This document shows, one piece after another, positions 1-10,890 of a stretch of DNA of 64,000 bases (positions are counted from its first letter, which is position 1; each line of letters opens with the position of its first letter). The position numbers were made by a program, and so were the translations under genes. The stretch is from contig OZ023269.1 of assembly GCA_964006375.1 (NCBI GenBank), forward strand, positions 3,162,001 through 3,226,000, written 5' to 3'. Source of the DNA: Tillus elongatus (lineage: Eukaryota; Arthropoda; Insecta; Coleoptera; Cleridae). The notes under the pieces were generated by a model. The model was not told the DNA's origin. It saw only the letters and a list, made by a program, of their open reading frames with translations, and searched no databases.

Positions 1-297
1 TATTATTTAACTAGAAATCTTCGTTAATTTGTGTTAACGAGCGATTAAAGACTATGTAACGTCAACAATTAAGACATTGTAATACAATTAGGGTTCCGTT
101 CCGATAGTGATACTGGTATTAGTACTGTAAGGGGAGCTAAGTTTCTTGCAAGTTTGAGGAGTGAATGGCGGTAAATACAAACACATTTAAAACTCACTGT
201 AAGTCATTCTTAGGAATGATTGAATAATGTCTTAATGAAAAACTGTATAAGTATCTTTTGAAGAAACAATAATAAAAATTTTCATTGGCTGCATTAA

Positions 298-408
298 CAT
301 TTTTAGCAAATTTTCGTAGACAAAAATTCGGTATTAGCTAAATCGTGAATATAGAACCTTTTCAAACAGCGCCACAAGAACCCACACCGAGGTCAGTTCC
401 AGATCCAT
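298..408 (+). repeat. Degenerate TA-core element, 5' block
   Basis: The T-run followed by a TAGCAAATTTTC-type start, an ATTC-type return arm and the downstream stretch around CCACAAGAACCC and GGTCAGTTCC match the 5' block of the TA-core family seen far more clearly at 57.1 kb. No TA array follows. Old fragment. The rest of 1-480 shows nothing recognisable. Confidence 0.55.
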
Positions 409-1274
409 CCTAGTAAATAGATTTGCGTCGACCATTCCATGTACTGTGTCCTGAGATGTACCGATGATCAATTCTTTCAATCACTGCTTAAACTTTCTCA
501 CAGTGCATAGTTTTCTCATCACAATTGGAATCGAATTGTAAACTCTTGTACGTAGGTAAGTATAAGAACGCTGCGTCACTGTTTTGTTTACTCCCTCTGT
601 CTTAGAAGCCTGGATATTGTGACGAGTTTCATACCGATGGTCTACCTTTTGCAACTCATACGGATGAAGGCACTGATGCACAGCTAGACCAAATCCAAAT
701 AACTGTCTTATGCCCAAATGACTGGTTTCCGCATACAGAAGGTTGGTAGAGTACCTATATTCCTTATTATAGATCAATTTTATTACAAAGTTTTGAAGTA
801 TTTGCAGATGTTCTATGTGACACTTTGTTACACCGCCGCAAGCCAAAATACCATTACGCAAATGGCTTTCTATTAATGAGTAATACAATATTTACAGATG
901 ACAGATGTTGAGCATTTTTTTGGCACTTTAAACTTGACCATCATAAGACAAATTCTTTTAATCATGTTCATTATGTGCTGGTCCCATCTCATGTGAGAGT
1001 CAATAGATATAACACTTTGGTCACACTCCTTATAACAGCCTTTGCGTCAATGTTATGTGCATGATAAGATGGCAAGTAGCTCTCCTAACTAACAAAAGGA
1101 ATAAAAACAGTCTTTGACATTTACCGTTAACAATCTTCTTCGAAACTACTCCAGTATACCTTTCAAGTCTCTTTCAACGGTCAATTTTAACAGTTTCCAC
1201 GATTTTGAACTATTAAATATTGCGGTATTATCCCCCTTTCCAATAATCTTCCCCACTGTCTCAATACGAAAAAG

Positions 1275-1277
<3 letters not shown>

Positions 1278-1335
<58 letters not shown>
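1278..1335. repeat. (TA)n array inside RT catalytic region
   Basis: A 58-bp pure TA array replacing or expanding the codons just after FNIYI in the minus-strand RT. Unlike most other arrays here it is not flanked by TA-core element sequence. Confidence 0.95.
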
Positions 1336-1337
<2 letters not shown>

Positions 1338-1993
1338 AACAACAGGGGCCCCAGAATGGTTCCCTGAGGAACACCATATTTCATTTCCACTGCATCACTC
1401 AGAACTTCACCCACATTTACTGACTGATATCTACCAAATAAATAGCTTTTCCGCAACTTTAATTGCTTCCCCCTAAATCCGATTTCATCCAACACTTCAA
1501 ATAACCTGGCATGATCGACAGTGTCAAACACTTTTTTTCGATCTACCAGTACACATAATGATTTACCAGGATTATCTAGGCTACGATACATATTTTTCGT
1601 GATTTCATTTATGTAATCCTGTCTGGATACTTCTTCCTTGAAGCCAAACTGTTTTTTCCACAAAGGATGGTATTTATTTAAATATTTATTTATTCGTATC
1701 TTTAATAGAATCTCAAAAACTTTTACTATAGTACTTATCAATGAGCTAGGTCTATCAATTTATACATTAAGTTTTCTCACCATTTCTAAATATTGCTATA
1801 ATGATTCACCCTTTAAATGCACTAGAAAATATTCCACAGTCCATGCACTTATTGAAACTGAATGTCAAAGGAACCAAAATGGTATATATTATCTTTTTGA
1901 GTGTTTCAGCGGAAACACCATCATATCCGACAGACTTACCATCTCTTAATATCAATACTATTCCTCTAACTTCCCTTTCAATTGTAGGTACCA

Positions 1994-2253
1994 GAGCCTC
2001 GGTGGCTCAGTGATAAGGACGTGTACCTCTGAACCGAGGGGTACCAGTTTCGATTCCCAGGGTTACCCTTTCACTTTTTCAGTACATACTGTACAATTAA
2101 GTTGAATGTCTGCACGTTCCGCTCTTCGGAGGGGGCGTAAAGTAGAGGCAAGGGTTCGAAAAAAATTCCGGGGGTAGTGAGACGAAAGTGCTCCCTGGCG
2201 TCGGTGATTGGTCATAGTCTCGGAAATGGACCGACGTTAACGGAAAAAAAAAC
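1994..2253 (+). mobile_element. tRNA-derived SINE (family 1), copy a
   Basis: The head has an A-box-like GGTGGCTCAGTGATAAGG and a B-box-like GTTTCGATTCC, followed by a body shared with copies at 21.9, 28.9 and 55.6 kb and an A-run at the 3' end. It is bounded by an exact 11-bp target duplication, TGTAGGTACCA, at 1983-1993 and 2254-2264. It sits in the minus-strand RT remnant, so it landed after that element. Pol III transcription is inferred from the boxes only. Confidence 0.9.
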
Positions 2254-2359
2254 TGTAGGTACCAAAACAAAAGACTGCACTGCACGGGATAACGTCACAA
2301 ATGCATTTGTGGGTGCCATCTTACCTGCGAGAGAAGGAAAATACCCATTGAGGCAATCT

Positions 2360-2491
2360 TTTTAGGGAATTTTCATTAAAAAAAACTCGCGAATAGAGGT
2401 CACGATGAAAAGCTTTTGAAAAAATTTCTACAGATGAGCGCAAATTTGGTTCCCTAGAACCCAAAACCAAGGTCCGTTCAAATTTTTATAT

Positions 2492-2572
<81 letters not shown>

Positions 2573-2742
2573 TGTATGTATCCGAGCGAAAGCTCAAAAA
2601 ATACTAAACTGATTTCAATCGAATTTGGCAAAAATCTGGTTTGAGTGAAAACCGAGGACGAGTTCGTTAATCAGCCTTTATGCTCAAGATTTTCCGGTGG
2701 AAAATCGGGGAAAACTTTTTGAAAAAGCTATATTTTTGTAAG
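2360..2742 (+). mobile_element. TA-core element, 3'-truncated
   Basis: The 5' block (GGGAATTTTC, then GAGCGCAAATTTGG, CCTAGAACCC and GTCCGTTC) leads into (TA)n at 2495-2569, followed by the core (GCTCAAAAAATACT, GAGTTCGTTAATCAG, TTTTCCGGTGG). It lacks the GAAAATTCACTA/hairpin 3' end. A tRNA-like head follows about 100 bp on, an order also seen at 15.9-16.8 and 20.1-21.1 kb. Confidence 0.8.
2495..2569. repeat. (TA)n array
   Basis: About 75 bp of uninterrupted TA, at the fixed array position of the TA-core element. Confidence 0.95.
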
Positions 2743-2847
2743 TATCAGAGTAACTGCATAGATATATTACACTGTCGCATTATACTATCCCGGGCATGAA
2801 GCCTGTGTCAGGTATCATGTAAACAAAACCTTAGTTGACGTATTACC

Positions 2848-2925
2848 AGATAGCTCAGTGGAAGCGTGCCAGTCTAGTACGCAGAAGGTTGCATGATCGG
2901 ATCCAGGTCGATGAATGTATGTTTT
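2848..2925 (+). repeat. tRNA-like head (SINE or composite element)
   Basis: GATAGCTCAGTGGAAGCG resembles a tRNA D-arm/A box, and GATCGGATCCAGG 50 bp later a degenerate B box (the expected TTC is lost). No intact cloverleaf or acceptor stem is seen, so this is a derived repeat and not a tRNA gene. From 2926 to 3241 nothing further is recognised. Confidence 0.5.
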
Positions 2926-3431
2926 TTTTTATGTTTTATTTTGACATTTGGAGAAACAAGAGTGCACAGATTTAATACGTTTTGAACAAGATCTCATTTT
3001 TGTTTAAAACGCCTGGATGAGTTTGTCACTTTTGAGCCTGAAATTATAATTTTGTTACTGTTGCTATTAAAGAGACCGGTTTTATTAGGTTGACTAAAAC
3101 GAAATCATACTGGCAATTAATAACGAAAAACAACTGCTACGTTTATAAGTTGGCAGAGACTTTACTTTTATAAATATGAATTAAGTTTCCTTCTGTAAAT
3201 CCTTTGTATAACTTTAATGTAATTTGTAATACAAGTTTCTTTTAACCGTCGCCTTCACGAATAAAATTTTAATGCATAATACACGACAAGGGTACCCCGG
3301 TACCTGCAATAATGATTGTCCTACCATTCTAGAAATCATTGGTTTTCTAGTTCTTACAAATAGTTATAGTTATAATGTCACATCTGGTGTTCCAAGAAAA
3401 GTTTTATGAGCCATTTCGGCATTCTCGCAAT

Positions 3432-3802
3432 GCGTGACAACATACTACTTGGTTCCGCAACTAGGTGGCGGCACGTCCACCACTCACTTAGTGTTGAAAG
3501 GCTGGCTATACTATACCCGTATTACTTTAGATGCATTTTCGCTACAATTAGTATGCCGTACTGAAGACCTCTAATGAGAGCGAAACCGGTCTACGGTTCT
3601 AATTGTTGCGAGAATGCATCTAGCCTTACATACTTTGTCCCTATATTGGGGTAGAAATGGGCCAGGGCTGACAATTTTCTAAATTGTTAGTTAGTTGTAT
3701 ACAGTCTCTATTTTTTAACACTTTGTGTTATTTGGAGCTGGCGTGACAACATACTACTTGGTTCCGCAACTAGGTGGCGGCACGTCCACCACTCACTTAG
3801 TG
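3432..3802 (+). mobile_element. Retrozyme-like hammerhead repeat, 1.2 tandem units
   Basis: A 62-bp segment (3432-3493) recurs exactly at 3741-3802, so the locus is one 309-bp unit plus the start of a second. The unit contains a hammerhead ribozyme motif at 3556-3596. A related unit lies at 23040-23367. Tandem units of this size with a type I hammerhead of short stem III are the hallmark of metazoan retrozymes, non-autonomous repeats linked to Penelope-like elements. No clear target duplication was found. It abuts the piggyBac coding region exactly at 3803. Confidence 0.65.
3556..3596 (+). ncRNA. Hammerhead ribozyme motif (type I)
   Basis: Core elements are in order: stem I left arm CCGTA, CTGAAGA (CUGANGA box), a stem II hairpin CTCT/AGAG, GAAA, a short stem III within ACCGGT, the GTC cleavage triplet ending at 3591, and stem I right arm TACGG, fully complementary to the left arm. 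A C-C mismatch closes stem II next to the core. The 3-bp self-complementary stem III suggests activity as a dimer. Self-cleavage is inferred. Confidence 0.75.
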
Positions 3803-4939
3803 ATGAATACCAGAACCGATAAATTGAAAACTGATAAAGCAGCTGCTATCTCAAAACTTTGGCTTCTATTGATGCAACAATTGGAATTGAATTATACACC
3901 GTCTGAATGCCTAACGGTAGACGAACAACTATGTCCGTATAGAGGCAGGACCAGGTTCACGCTGTATATGCCAGCCAAACCTGCCAAATATAGTATAAAA
4001 ATTTGGTGGGTGTGCGACGCAGCTAATTCTTACCCTCTTGTGGGGCAAATCTATACAGGGAAATCATCCCAAGGTCGTGAACAAAATCAAGGTGAGCGTG
4101 TGGTAAAATATTTATGCATTCATTATAAAAATAGTGGAAGAAATGTTGTGATTGATAATTTTTTCACCACACTTCCCTTAGCTCGGTTTCTAATGTCATG
4201 GAAACTTTCTGTTGTGGGTACGCTAAAAAAAATAACCCTTATATACCGCCAGAGATGTTGCCAAATAAAAGTATGGAAGAACATTCTTCTACGTTTGGAT
4301 TTTCTGAGGATAATATGACACTGGTTTCATACGTAGCTAAACAGGGAAAAGCTGTAATACTCTTATCCACAATGCACGACACTGCAAATGTATCTGGTCA
4401 AAAGAAAAAACCTGAAATAATCCATTATTACAATTCAGGGAAAGGTGGTGTTGATAATATGGATAAGATGGTGTCGCACTACTCTGTCAAACGTCGGACA
4501 AACCGTTGGCCTCTTGCAGTGTTTTATAACATGCTTGATATAGCAGGATTGGCAGCATATATTATTTATACTGAAAATAACCCTCTTCAGAAGAGATAAA
4601 ATTATCGTCGAAAATTTCTTCAAGAACATGGAAAGTAATTATCTAGACCGAGCATAGAATTGAGAGCCAAATCACCAATGGTGTTACAACATTTCAGTAC
4701 CAAATCGGGAATTGAGTGCATGTTAGGAGGTCCATTAGCATACCAACTGCCACCGCCGGTTGTAGAAAAGAATCATCCCAGAGATAAAACCGGACGTCTT
4801 CAAGTAACAGGTAAATGTTACGTGTGTCGAGCTGCTACAAAAAGACAGAAAAACCAGAAAATCGTGTGACGTTTGTAGCCGCCCAATATGCGACGAACAT
4901 TGTGAGAAAATAAATAAGTGTTACAATTGCAAACTGTAA
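3803..4939 (+). pseudogene. piggyBac transposase, N-truncated and frameshifted
   Basis: A DDD transposase that would cut and paste at TTAA. It begins at NTRTDKL, which falls well inside the usual protein, so the N-terminal domain is missing. The three expected catalytic Asp contexts remain: LTVDEQL (D at 3920-3922), NVVIDNFF near 4155 and GGVDNMDKM near 4450. The frame is lost at an A-run near 4230, again at a stop at 4597-4599 and near 4862. The C-terminal cysteine-rich zinc-binding domain is still readable across frames: CYVC near 4820, then CDVC...CDEHC...CYNC, ending at the stop at 4937-4939. All domains after the truncation are collinear with the family. Confidence 0.88.
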
Positions 4940-5361
4940 AAGAATTATTGTAATAAAAAAATATTATAAAATTAATATACTTTTTCAAATAAACAGTGTT
5001 AATTTTTTTTATTATTGTGCCCCAAAGTTAAAGATTTTTTATTTTAGTAGGTTCCGGGGTACCCCTGATGTGGGGAATAAGTATATAAAAAAATTAATGT
5101 CAATTATATAATTTTCAAAAGTTATAAAAAATACTACATTGGCAGAAAATGGTTTTTTATAATGAATTCTGAGATGTCACAACACCTTAGGCATAAATAT
5201 CAACATTAACAAATAAAAACATCACTTTTAAAACAGACTGGGTACCCAGGTACCCTGTCATGCAGACGAAGGTTAAAGAGACTTTCACTATCTACAGATA
5301 TAGCAAAATTTAGTTCTATAGCTTCATAGATAATTGAGTTTTGGGCATTTTTCTCAAAAGG

Positions 5362-5575
5362 AGTTAGAACGCAAGATTTTTTGATAATAGAGAGACCGAT
5401 GGTAACACTTTCGAAATCATTCTTTAAATGTGCGCGTACTAGGACCTCTAAAATCGAGCTTCAAGGTCTGTGTAAGTTTAAAGTATTAACTTTACTAATA
5501 TGTCGTATAATCATAGTGTACAATTCTTATTAAAATTGGCTGCTATAACGCACTTGCTGCGTCCCGAAATTTTTT
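5362..5575 (+). repeat. TA-core element fragments
   Basis: 5362-5460 matches the 5' block (AATAGAGAGACCGATGG, then TAAATGTGCGCGTACTAGG) and 5515-5575 matches the 3' end (GCTATAACGCACTTGCTGCG, T-run). The array and core are missing between them. 5576-5840 holds nothing recognisable. Confidence 0.65.
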
Positions 5576-5840
5576 TGCAATCTCGATGCAAGTTTTCAGT
5601 ATTTCTCCGTCATCATCTTTTTATCTCAGTTACCTTTGTGTCCGACTGCTTTTCGCCTTTAATCTTTTTAACCACATTCAAAAAGCTTTTTAAGCTATTT
5701 CTACTTGTATCAATTAAGTTACTACAAGTGTAACCTCATTGCAGCCTTTATTATATTGTTCAGTAAATTCCGATAGTTCTTGTATTCTCTAATTAACTCC
5801 TAATTATCTTGTTCCTTCTGTGTCCTTTAAAAATAAATAA

Positions 5841-6581
<741 letters not shown>

Positions 6582-7394
6582 TTTATGTTGTATAGACACG
6601 ACAATGAAATTATACAACAATACATGCATTGTTGACGAGAGCTGGTCTTGGATCTGGTAACAACGTAACTAGGTGGGTTTCCGCTAATATAAATTGCCAT
6701 GATCGAAAATTTAAAATCATGTAGTTGGTTGAAGGATGGGTATCGTGTTGCATTAATTTTGTGTGTTGTAAGTTGTATAATGTATGGTTTGAAAGCAAAG
6801 GGCTTGATACGGGATGCATCTAATACTGGAGTCACATTAGCGACGGTTCTATTATGTAGCCTAGGAATATTGTAGCTTGCATGAGTAAACTGCGACGTGT
6901 TGTGGTTTCACGTCTCAAGGGAGGAGGGTGACTTAGGGAAAATTAGATCTTGCTGCCTCTCCCTTCCCTAAGTTGTTTTGCGCCGCCACGTCGCTTCCTT
7001 TATTTTCCTATCTTACTTCAATAACGAGTATTATCCGTGGCTCATATGAAAGAAGAAAAAGGAGCTACCTATGCGGGGTTCAGTGTTAGCGTCTCTTGCG
7101 ATGTCGATTTCAACATCTTTTCGACTGTAAGTAATCCCTTACGCTATATTTGGGAATAACTTTACTTCCAATAGTCTTAAGCTTGTGAAAACTTTACCCG
7201 CTTGATGGACCTGCTAACCTTTACATCTACGTGACACTGCTTATTTTAAATTTTACATGGAGTTTCGCATATTTTCTAAAAGTACAATTATGCCTTTAGG
7301 TTTAATCATAAATTAAGCATTCTATACACATTTAATGATAAGGAAGCTCTTTTAATTAGGATTTTAAAACACAAAATTACACACTTTTAGTAAA
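6582..7394. other. No recognisable feature
   Basis: Mixed-composition sequence, including a relatively GC-rich stretch at 6880-7100 (GGGAGGAGGGTGACTTAGGG). Short ORFs at 6530-6835 on the minus strand lack homology I can recognise. Confidence 0.4.
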
Positions 7395-7519
7395 TTTTAG
7401 TAAACAAAAATCACTAAACAGGAGATCCCAAGTTTTGAATTTTGAAAATTTTTTTCTTCAAATGAACGCTAACTAAGCCCCCTAGAACCCATATCCAGGG
7501 TCAGTTACAATTTTTATAT

Positions 7520-7592
<73 letters not shown>
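7395..7592 (+). mobile_element. TA-core element, 5' half
   Basis: The 5' block (ACAGGAGATCCCAAG, CCCCTAGAACCCATATCC, GGGTCAGTTAC) runs into TA 7524-7594. The array passes straight into the left end of the palindromic mariner. A possible remnant of the 3' end (GAAAATTCGCAAACATAACAG, then CTTTTTC) lies at 9455-9490, which would make the mariner an insertion into the TA array. Confidence 0.75.

Positions 7593-7594
<2 letters not shown>
7524..7594. repeat. (TA)n array at mariner junction
   Basis: About 71 bp of TA ending directly at GGGTGG, the mariner end. Mariner elements target TA, so the array itself was a likely landing site. Confidence 0.95.
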
Positions 7595-7598
<4 letters not shown>

Positions 7599-7878
7599 GG
7601 TAGAGTGGCGCATTGAAAACGAAACAGAGCGATTTCCATCCAGCAATTATTTTTTTTTTAAACGCTGAAACACTTCAATTTTACTATTGAGGGAGACATG
7701 TTTTGACATAAAACTCAACTTTGTTACATCAACCCCTTAAGGGTGGTGATAATAGGGAACATGGGTCGAGTGTTACATCATTTGAAAGCTCTTTCTTTTC
7801 TGAATTCAGCACACTAATTTTTTTGGAAGTTTTATCAACTTGTTTAAAAATTATTCACACTTGAAGATGCAAAAACGC

Positions 7879-7981
7879 ATTTCACTCATTCCGATAAGAA
7901 ATGTGGCGATAGTCAATGTTTTGTTGGTTTGTAAACAAAAAATTGACTATCAGAACATTTCATATCGGAATAAGAGAAATG
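7879..7981. repeat. Nested hairpin in the mariner arm
   Basis: A smaller inverted repeat of about 40-bp imperfect arms (ATTTCACTCATTCCGATAAG against TATCGGAATAAGAGAAAT, GATAGTCAAT against ATTGACTATC) separated by about 24 bp. The same structure is in the right arm (about 9030-9130) and, shortened, in the full copy near 32938-33030, so it belongs to the family. Confidence 0.8.
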
Positions 7982-8047
7982 CGGTTTATTATTTCAGTTT
8001 ATCGGTCGGTTCGATACTTGATAGTATTACCGAAAATGAGTTTCACA

Positions 8048-8562
8048 ATGGTGTATTCTGTAGACGAAAAAGTTGAAATAATTACTCTTTTTTTCAAAAA
8101 CGATGACTGTGCCAACCGTACCGCAAATTTGTATAATGAAGGACATCGGAACAGACATGTTAACAGAAAATACATTTTGGAGTTAGTTGCAAAGTTTCGA
8201 CAAAGTCGTTCAGTAGCCAACAAAAAACGGGATCCTGAACGTGAATTTCCGGTTAGAAATGAGACTACTGAGATTGAAGTTTTAGAACAAATTGCTGCAG
8301 ACCCAACTTTGAGCACGAGAAAATTGGCCACTGTTTCAAACATCAAAAGAAGAACTATTCAGCGAATATTAAAGCATCATAAATTTCACCCGTATAAAAT
8401 TCATCTTGTACAACATCGAATGAAAATGATTTTGATCGGCGGCTGGAGTTATGTGAAGTTATGACTGCACGAATAGCTGATAACGGGAACTTTCTGTTCA
8501 ATCTATGTTTTTCAGACGAGTGTACGTTTTTATTAAATTCTACAATCAATCGTCACTCCAGC
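8048..8562 (+). pseudogene. Mariner transposase N-terminal half (left arm)
   Basis: From the ATG at 8048 (MVYSVDEKVEIITLFF) the frame encodes the helix-turn-helix DNA-binding half: RHVNRKYILELVAKFRQS, RDPEREFPVRNET and TRKLATVSNIKRRTIQRILK. It stops at 8464 after a frameshift near HRMKM. Catalytic-domain sequence with FSDECTF and LLNSTINRH is still readable in the loop in another frame. The downstream two thirds of the catalytic domain are missing because the sequence inverts. Confidence 0.85.
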
Positions 8563-8958
8563 CGCCGATCAAAATCATTTTCATTCGATGTTGTACAAGA
8601 TGAATTTTATACTGGTGAAATTTATGATGCTTTAATATTCGCTAAATAGTTCTTCTTTTGATGTTTGAAACAGTGGCCAATTCTCTCGTGCTCAAAGTTG
8701 GGTCTGCAGCAATTTGTCCTAAAACTTCAATGTCAGTAGTCTCATTTTTAACCGGAAATTCACGTTCAGGATCCCGTTTTTTGTTGGCTACTGAACCACT
8801 TTGTCTAAACTTTTCAACTAACTCCAAAATGTATTTTCTGTTAACATGTCTGTTCGGATGTCGTTCATTAAACAAATATGCGGTACGGTTGGCACAGTCA
8901 TCGTTTTTGAGAAAAAAATAGTAATTATTTCAACTCTTTCTTCTACAAAATACACCAT
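8563..8958 (-). pseudogene. Mariner transposase N-terminal half (right arm)
   Basis: Mirror copy of the left-arm gene, from the ATG at 8956-8958 downwards. It reads RHVNRKYILELVEKFRQS, RDPEREFPVKNET, then TRELATVSNIKRRTI and ends in a stop at 8642-8647. Small substitutions relative to the left arm show that the arms have diverged somewhat since the duplication. A frameshift near 8910 disrupts the start. Confidence 0.85.
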
Positions 8959-9742
8959 TGTGAAATTAATTTTCGGTAGTACTATCAAGTATCAAACCGA
9001 CCGATAAACTGAAATAATAAACCGCATTTCCCTCATTCCGATAAGAAATGTTCTGATAGTCAATTTTTTGTTTACAAACCAACAAAACATTGACTATCGC
9101 CACATTTCTTATCGGAATGAGTGAAATGCGTTTTTGCATCTTCAAGTGTGAATAATTTTTAAACGAGTTGGTAAAACTTCCAAAAAAATTAGTGTGCTGA
9201 ATTCAGAAAAGAAAGAGCTTTCAAATGATGTAACACTCGATCCATGTTCCCTATTTAAAATATAAGGATTGTTATCACCACCCTTAAGGGGTTGATGTGA
9301 CAAAGTTGAGTTTTATTTCAAAACATGTCCCCCTCAATATTAAAATTGACGTGTTTCAGAATTTGTTAAAAAAAATTCACTAGACGCAAATCGGTCTGTT
9401 TCATTTTCAATGCGCCACATATATAATTTTTGGAAAAAAATGTAAATCATTTATGTGAAAATTCGCAAACATAACAGACTTTTTCTAATTTACTAAGCTT
9501 TTTTACAATATTACTGGATTGTTAATTTTATTTATTAATTTAATATCAGTTTAAAGTTTTTATTAGATTTAAAGTCAACAACCAAATATCTGTGTAGTGG
9601 AAAAGCCCAATCCGCAAACAATTTATATTTTATTTATTAAATGGCCTTTTTTTCTTTTAAAATCAAACTGATGGTATTACCTCCTTCCTCCACCACTTTC
9701 TCCTCTACTCCCGCCTATAAAGCAAACAATGCTCATCGAGCC

Positions 9743-9832
9743 AAGGGCATCGAACCCGCAGCTCAAAATAAAGGCAACAGTCCTTCTTGATCATAATTCC
9801 TTAGCTAACCGGACCCGTCTTTATTAGATCTA
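9743..9832 (-). repeat. tRNA-like head, probable SINE remnant
   Basis: On the minus strand GGTTAGCTAAGGAATTATG resembles an A box and GCGGGTTCGATGCCC a B box 50 bp later. The intervening anticodon arm does not fold convincingly. No body shared with the other SINE copies was recognised. Confidence 0.45.
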
Positions 9833-10810
9833 AGTCTACATTTCTGAAGAATCGAAGCTAACAGGAAAAGTGTACACTGAATCATAAATAAATAAATAAA
9901 TATTTCGAAAATCACTTGAGCATTTGTTTGTCAACTGATAGTCGGCATCGGCCGAAGACCAGTCCTTGATCAGGTTTGTAATCACATATAGATGTCACAG
10001 GAGTGGAGAAAGGGAATACAATATGGGCAACGAGAGGGAGAAGAAAAGTGAACTGCATCTGAAAGACACAGAAAGTATGAGAGGTAAACCCCTCAAAGGA
10101 GATTACAGAATCGATTTCGTTCGAAGAGCGGAGAAAAAGCAGTCCTTTCCCACTTTATGTGCTTGTTATTCTATCCTTTATATTTCAAGTGACCACTTAA
10201 TGTGTTTTATGGTGCCAATATCAGATTGCTTCTAGATAAACATAAAATATGTATGTTTACCAAATATGCTACGGTTTTATTTCAACCTTATTTCACGGTA
10301 TTGGCGGTAAGTTATATTTCTGTCAATCCCTGAACGATTATGTTTCTAAACTTTGAGCCCGATAAAATGATGGATCACAATATACAAAAGAATAACAGGG
10401 CTTTTATCGGAATGCTCGCCATAACAATATATTCTTTTTGACCCCGAAAACTGTCTTACCGACAGAATACTCTTGACAGTTGAAACTTTGCTTCAGATTT
10501 CTTTCTCGTTTTCAGTCAATTTTCTCAGACTCTCAAATAAGTATACTGAACAAATGACATAGAATAATTGGATAAAAATGCTAACAAATCCAGGTTAGAT
10601 AGGTACTTACGATGATTCAGCATTGAAACCGTGAACAATAACTTATTTTACGCGAAAAATTTGAGGTTGTTGACGCTATGATCTATTAAAACTCCAAATA
10701 AAATAATTTTAAAAAATGAAAGAAAGAACGCTTTTATAAATGTACTAAAAAGAAAAAAAATTTTTTTTTTTTGTAACCTTATTAGTTTTTTTGGGTTTAT
10801 ATAGATTATT

Positions 10811-10817
<7 letters not shown>
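9833..10817. other. No recognisable feature
   Basis: AT-rich sequence with a short AAATA repeat at 9887-9905. An 89-residue ORF at 9966-10235 has no recognisable domain and is probably spurious. Confidence 0.4.

Positions 10818-10887
<70 letters not shown>
10818..10887. repeat. (TA)n array truncating a mariner gene
   Basis: 70 bp of TA that ends one base before readable transposase sequence begins. No TA-core block is seen to its left. Confidence 0.95.

Positions 10888-10890
<3 letters not shown>

Larger units (their letters stand above)
481..2360 (-). pseudogene. Non-LTR retrotransposon reverse transcriptase, broken
   Basis: Read on the minus strand this is an RT remnant without a continuous frame. 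In order: a leading stretch around 2360-2265, a DGKSVGYDGVS-like finger motif near 1930, the motif-A region LVDRKKVFDTVDH, then GVPQGTILGPLLFNIYI, a (TA)n array, a degenerate catalytic box (GDNTAIF where YADDTAIF is expected, 1216-1235), a thumb stretch IDSHMRWDQHI, and a long C-terminal tail at 888-481. The tail (SHLRNGILACGG, HRYETRHN, VYNSIP) is typical of the CR1/jockey group. There are several stops and frameshifts. A SINE at 1994-2253 splits it; the RT frame resumes on the far side of the target duplication. The endonuclease is not present. The clade is not resolved; RT identity is secure. Confidence 0.85.
3246..5272 (+). mobile_element. piggyBac-like DNA transposon, complete ends
   Basis: The element is bounded by TTAA on both sides (3242-3245 and 5273-5276), the piggyBac target. 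The ends are inverted: the left reads CCGTCGCCTTCACGA and, after a 26-bp interruption, CAAGGGTACC; the right, reversed, reads CCTTCGTCTGCATGACAGGG. A further GGGTACC-rich block lies inside each end. Length is about 2.03 kb, shorter than usual because roughly the N-terminal half of the transposase is absent and a hammerhead-bearing repeat sits in its place (3432-3802). The transposase is frameshifted, so the copy is not autonomous. AT-rich non-coding sequence fills 4940-5220. Confidence 0.88.
7593..9419. mobile_element. Palindromic (foldback) Tc1/mariner derivative
   Basis: About 1.83 kb organised as a giant inverted repeat. The left arm (about 7593-8451) carries the mariner terminal repeat, subterminal region and N-terminal half of the transposase. 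The right arm (about 8563-9419) is the same sequence reversed. The two arms meet at a loop of about 110 bp (8452-8562) that holds the start of the catalytic domain. It belongs to the same family as the full copy at 32638-34537 (arms share GGCGCATTGAAAACGAAAC and the same transposase). The left end has an extra TAGAGTGG, and the right end is clipped after GCGCCAC. It cannot encode a complete transposase. Confidence 0.92.

Noticed and set aside
3725..3802. Start of the piggyBac transposase at the GTG at 3725
   Set aside because: These 26 codons lie in the retrozyme-like repeat and GTG is not a normal eukaryotic start; transposase homology begins only after 3803.
8452..8562. Two separate mariner insertions facing each other instead of one palindrome
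   Set aside because: The arms are continuous up to a single short loop, the loop holds coding sequence that extends the left arm, and no transposon ends lie at the centre.
10818..10887. CRISPR-like regularly spaced repeats
   Set aside because: Repetition here is simple TA or dispersed element copies. There are no short repeats with unique equal-length spacers, and the DNA is eukaryotic.
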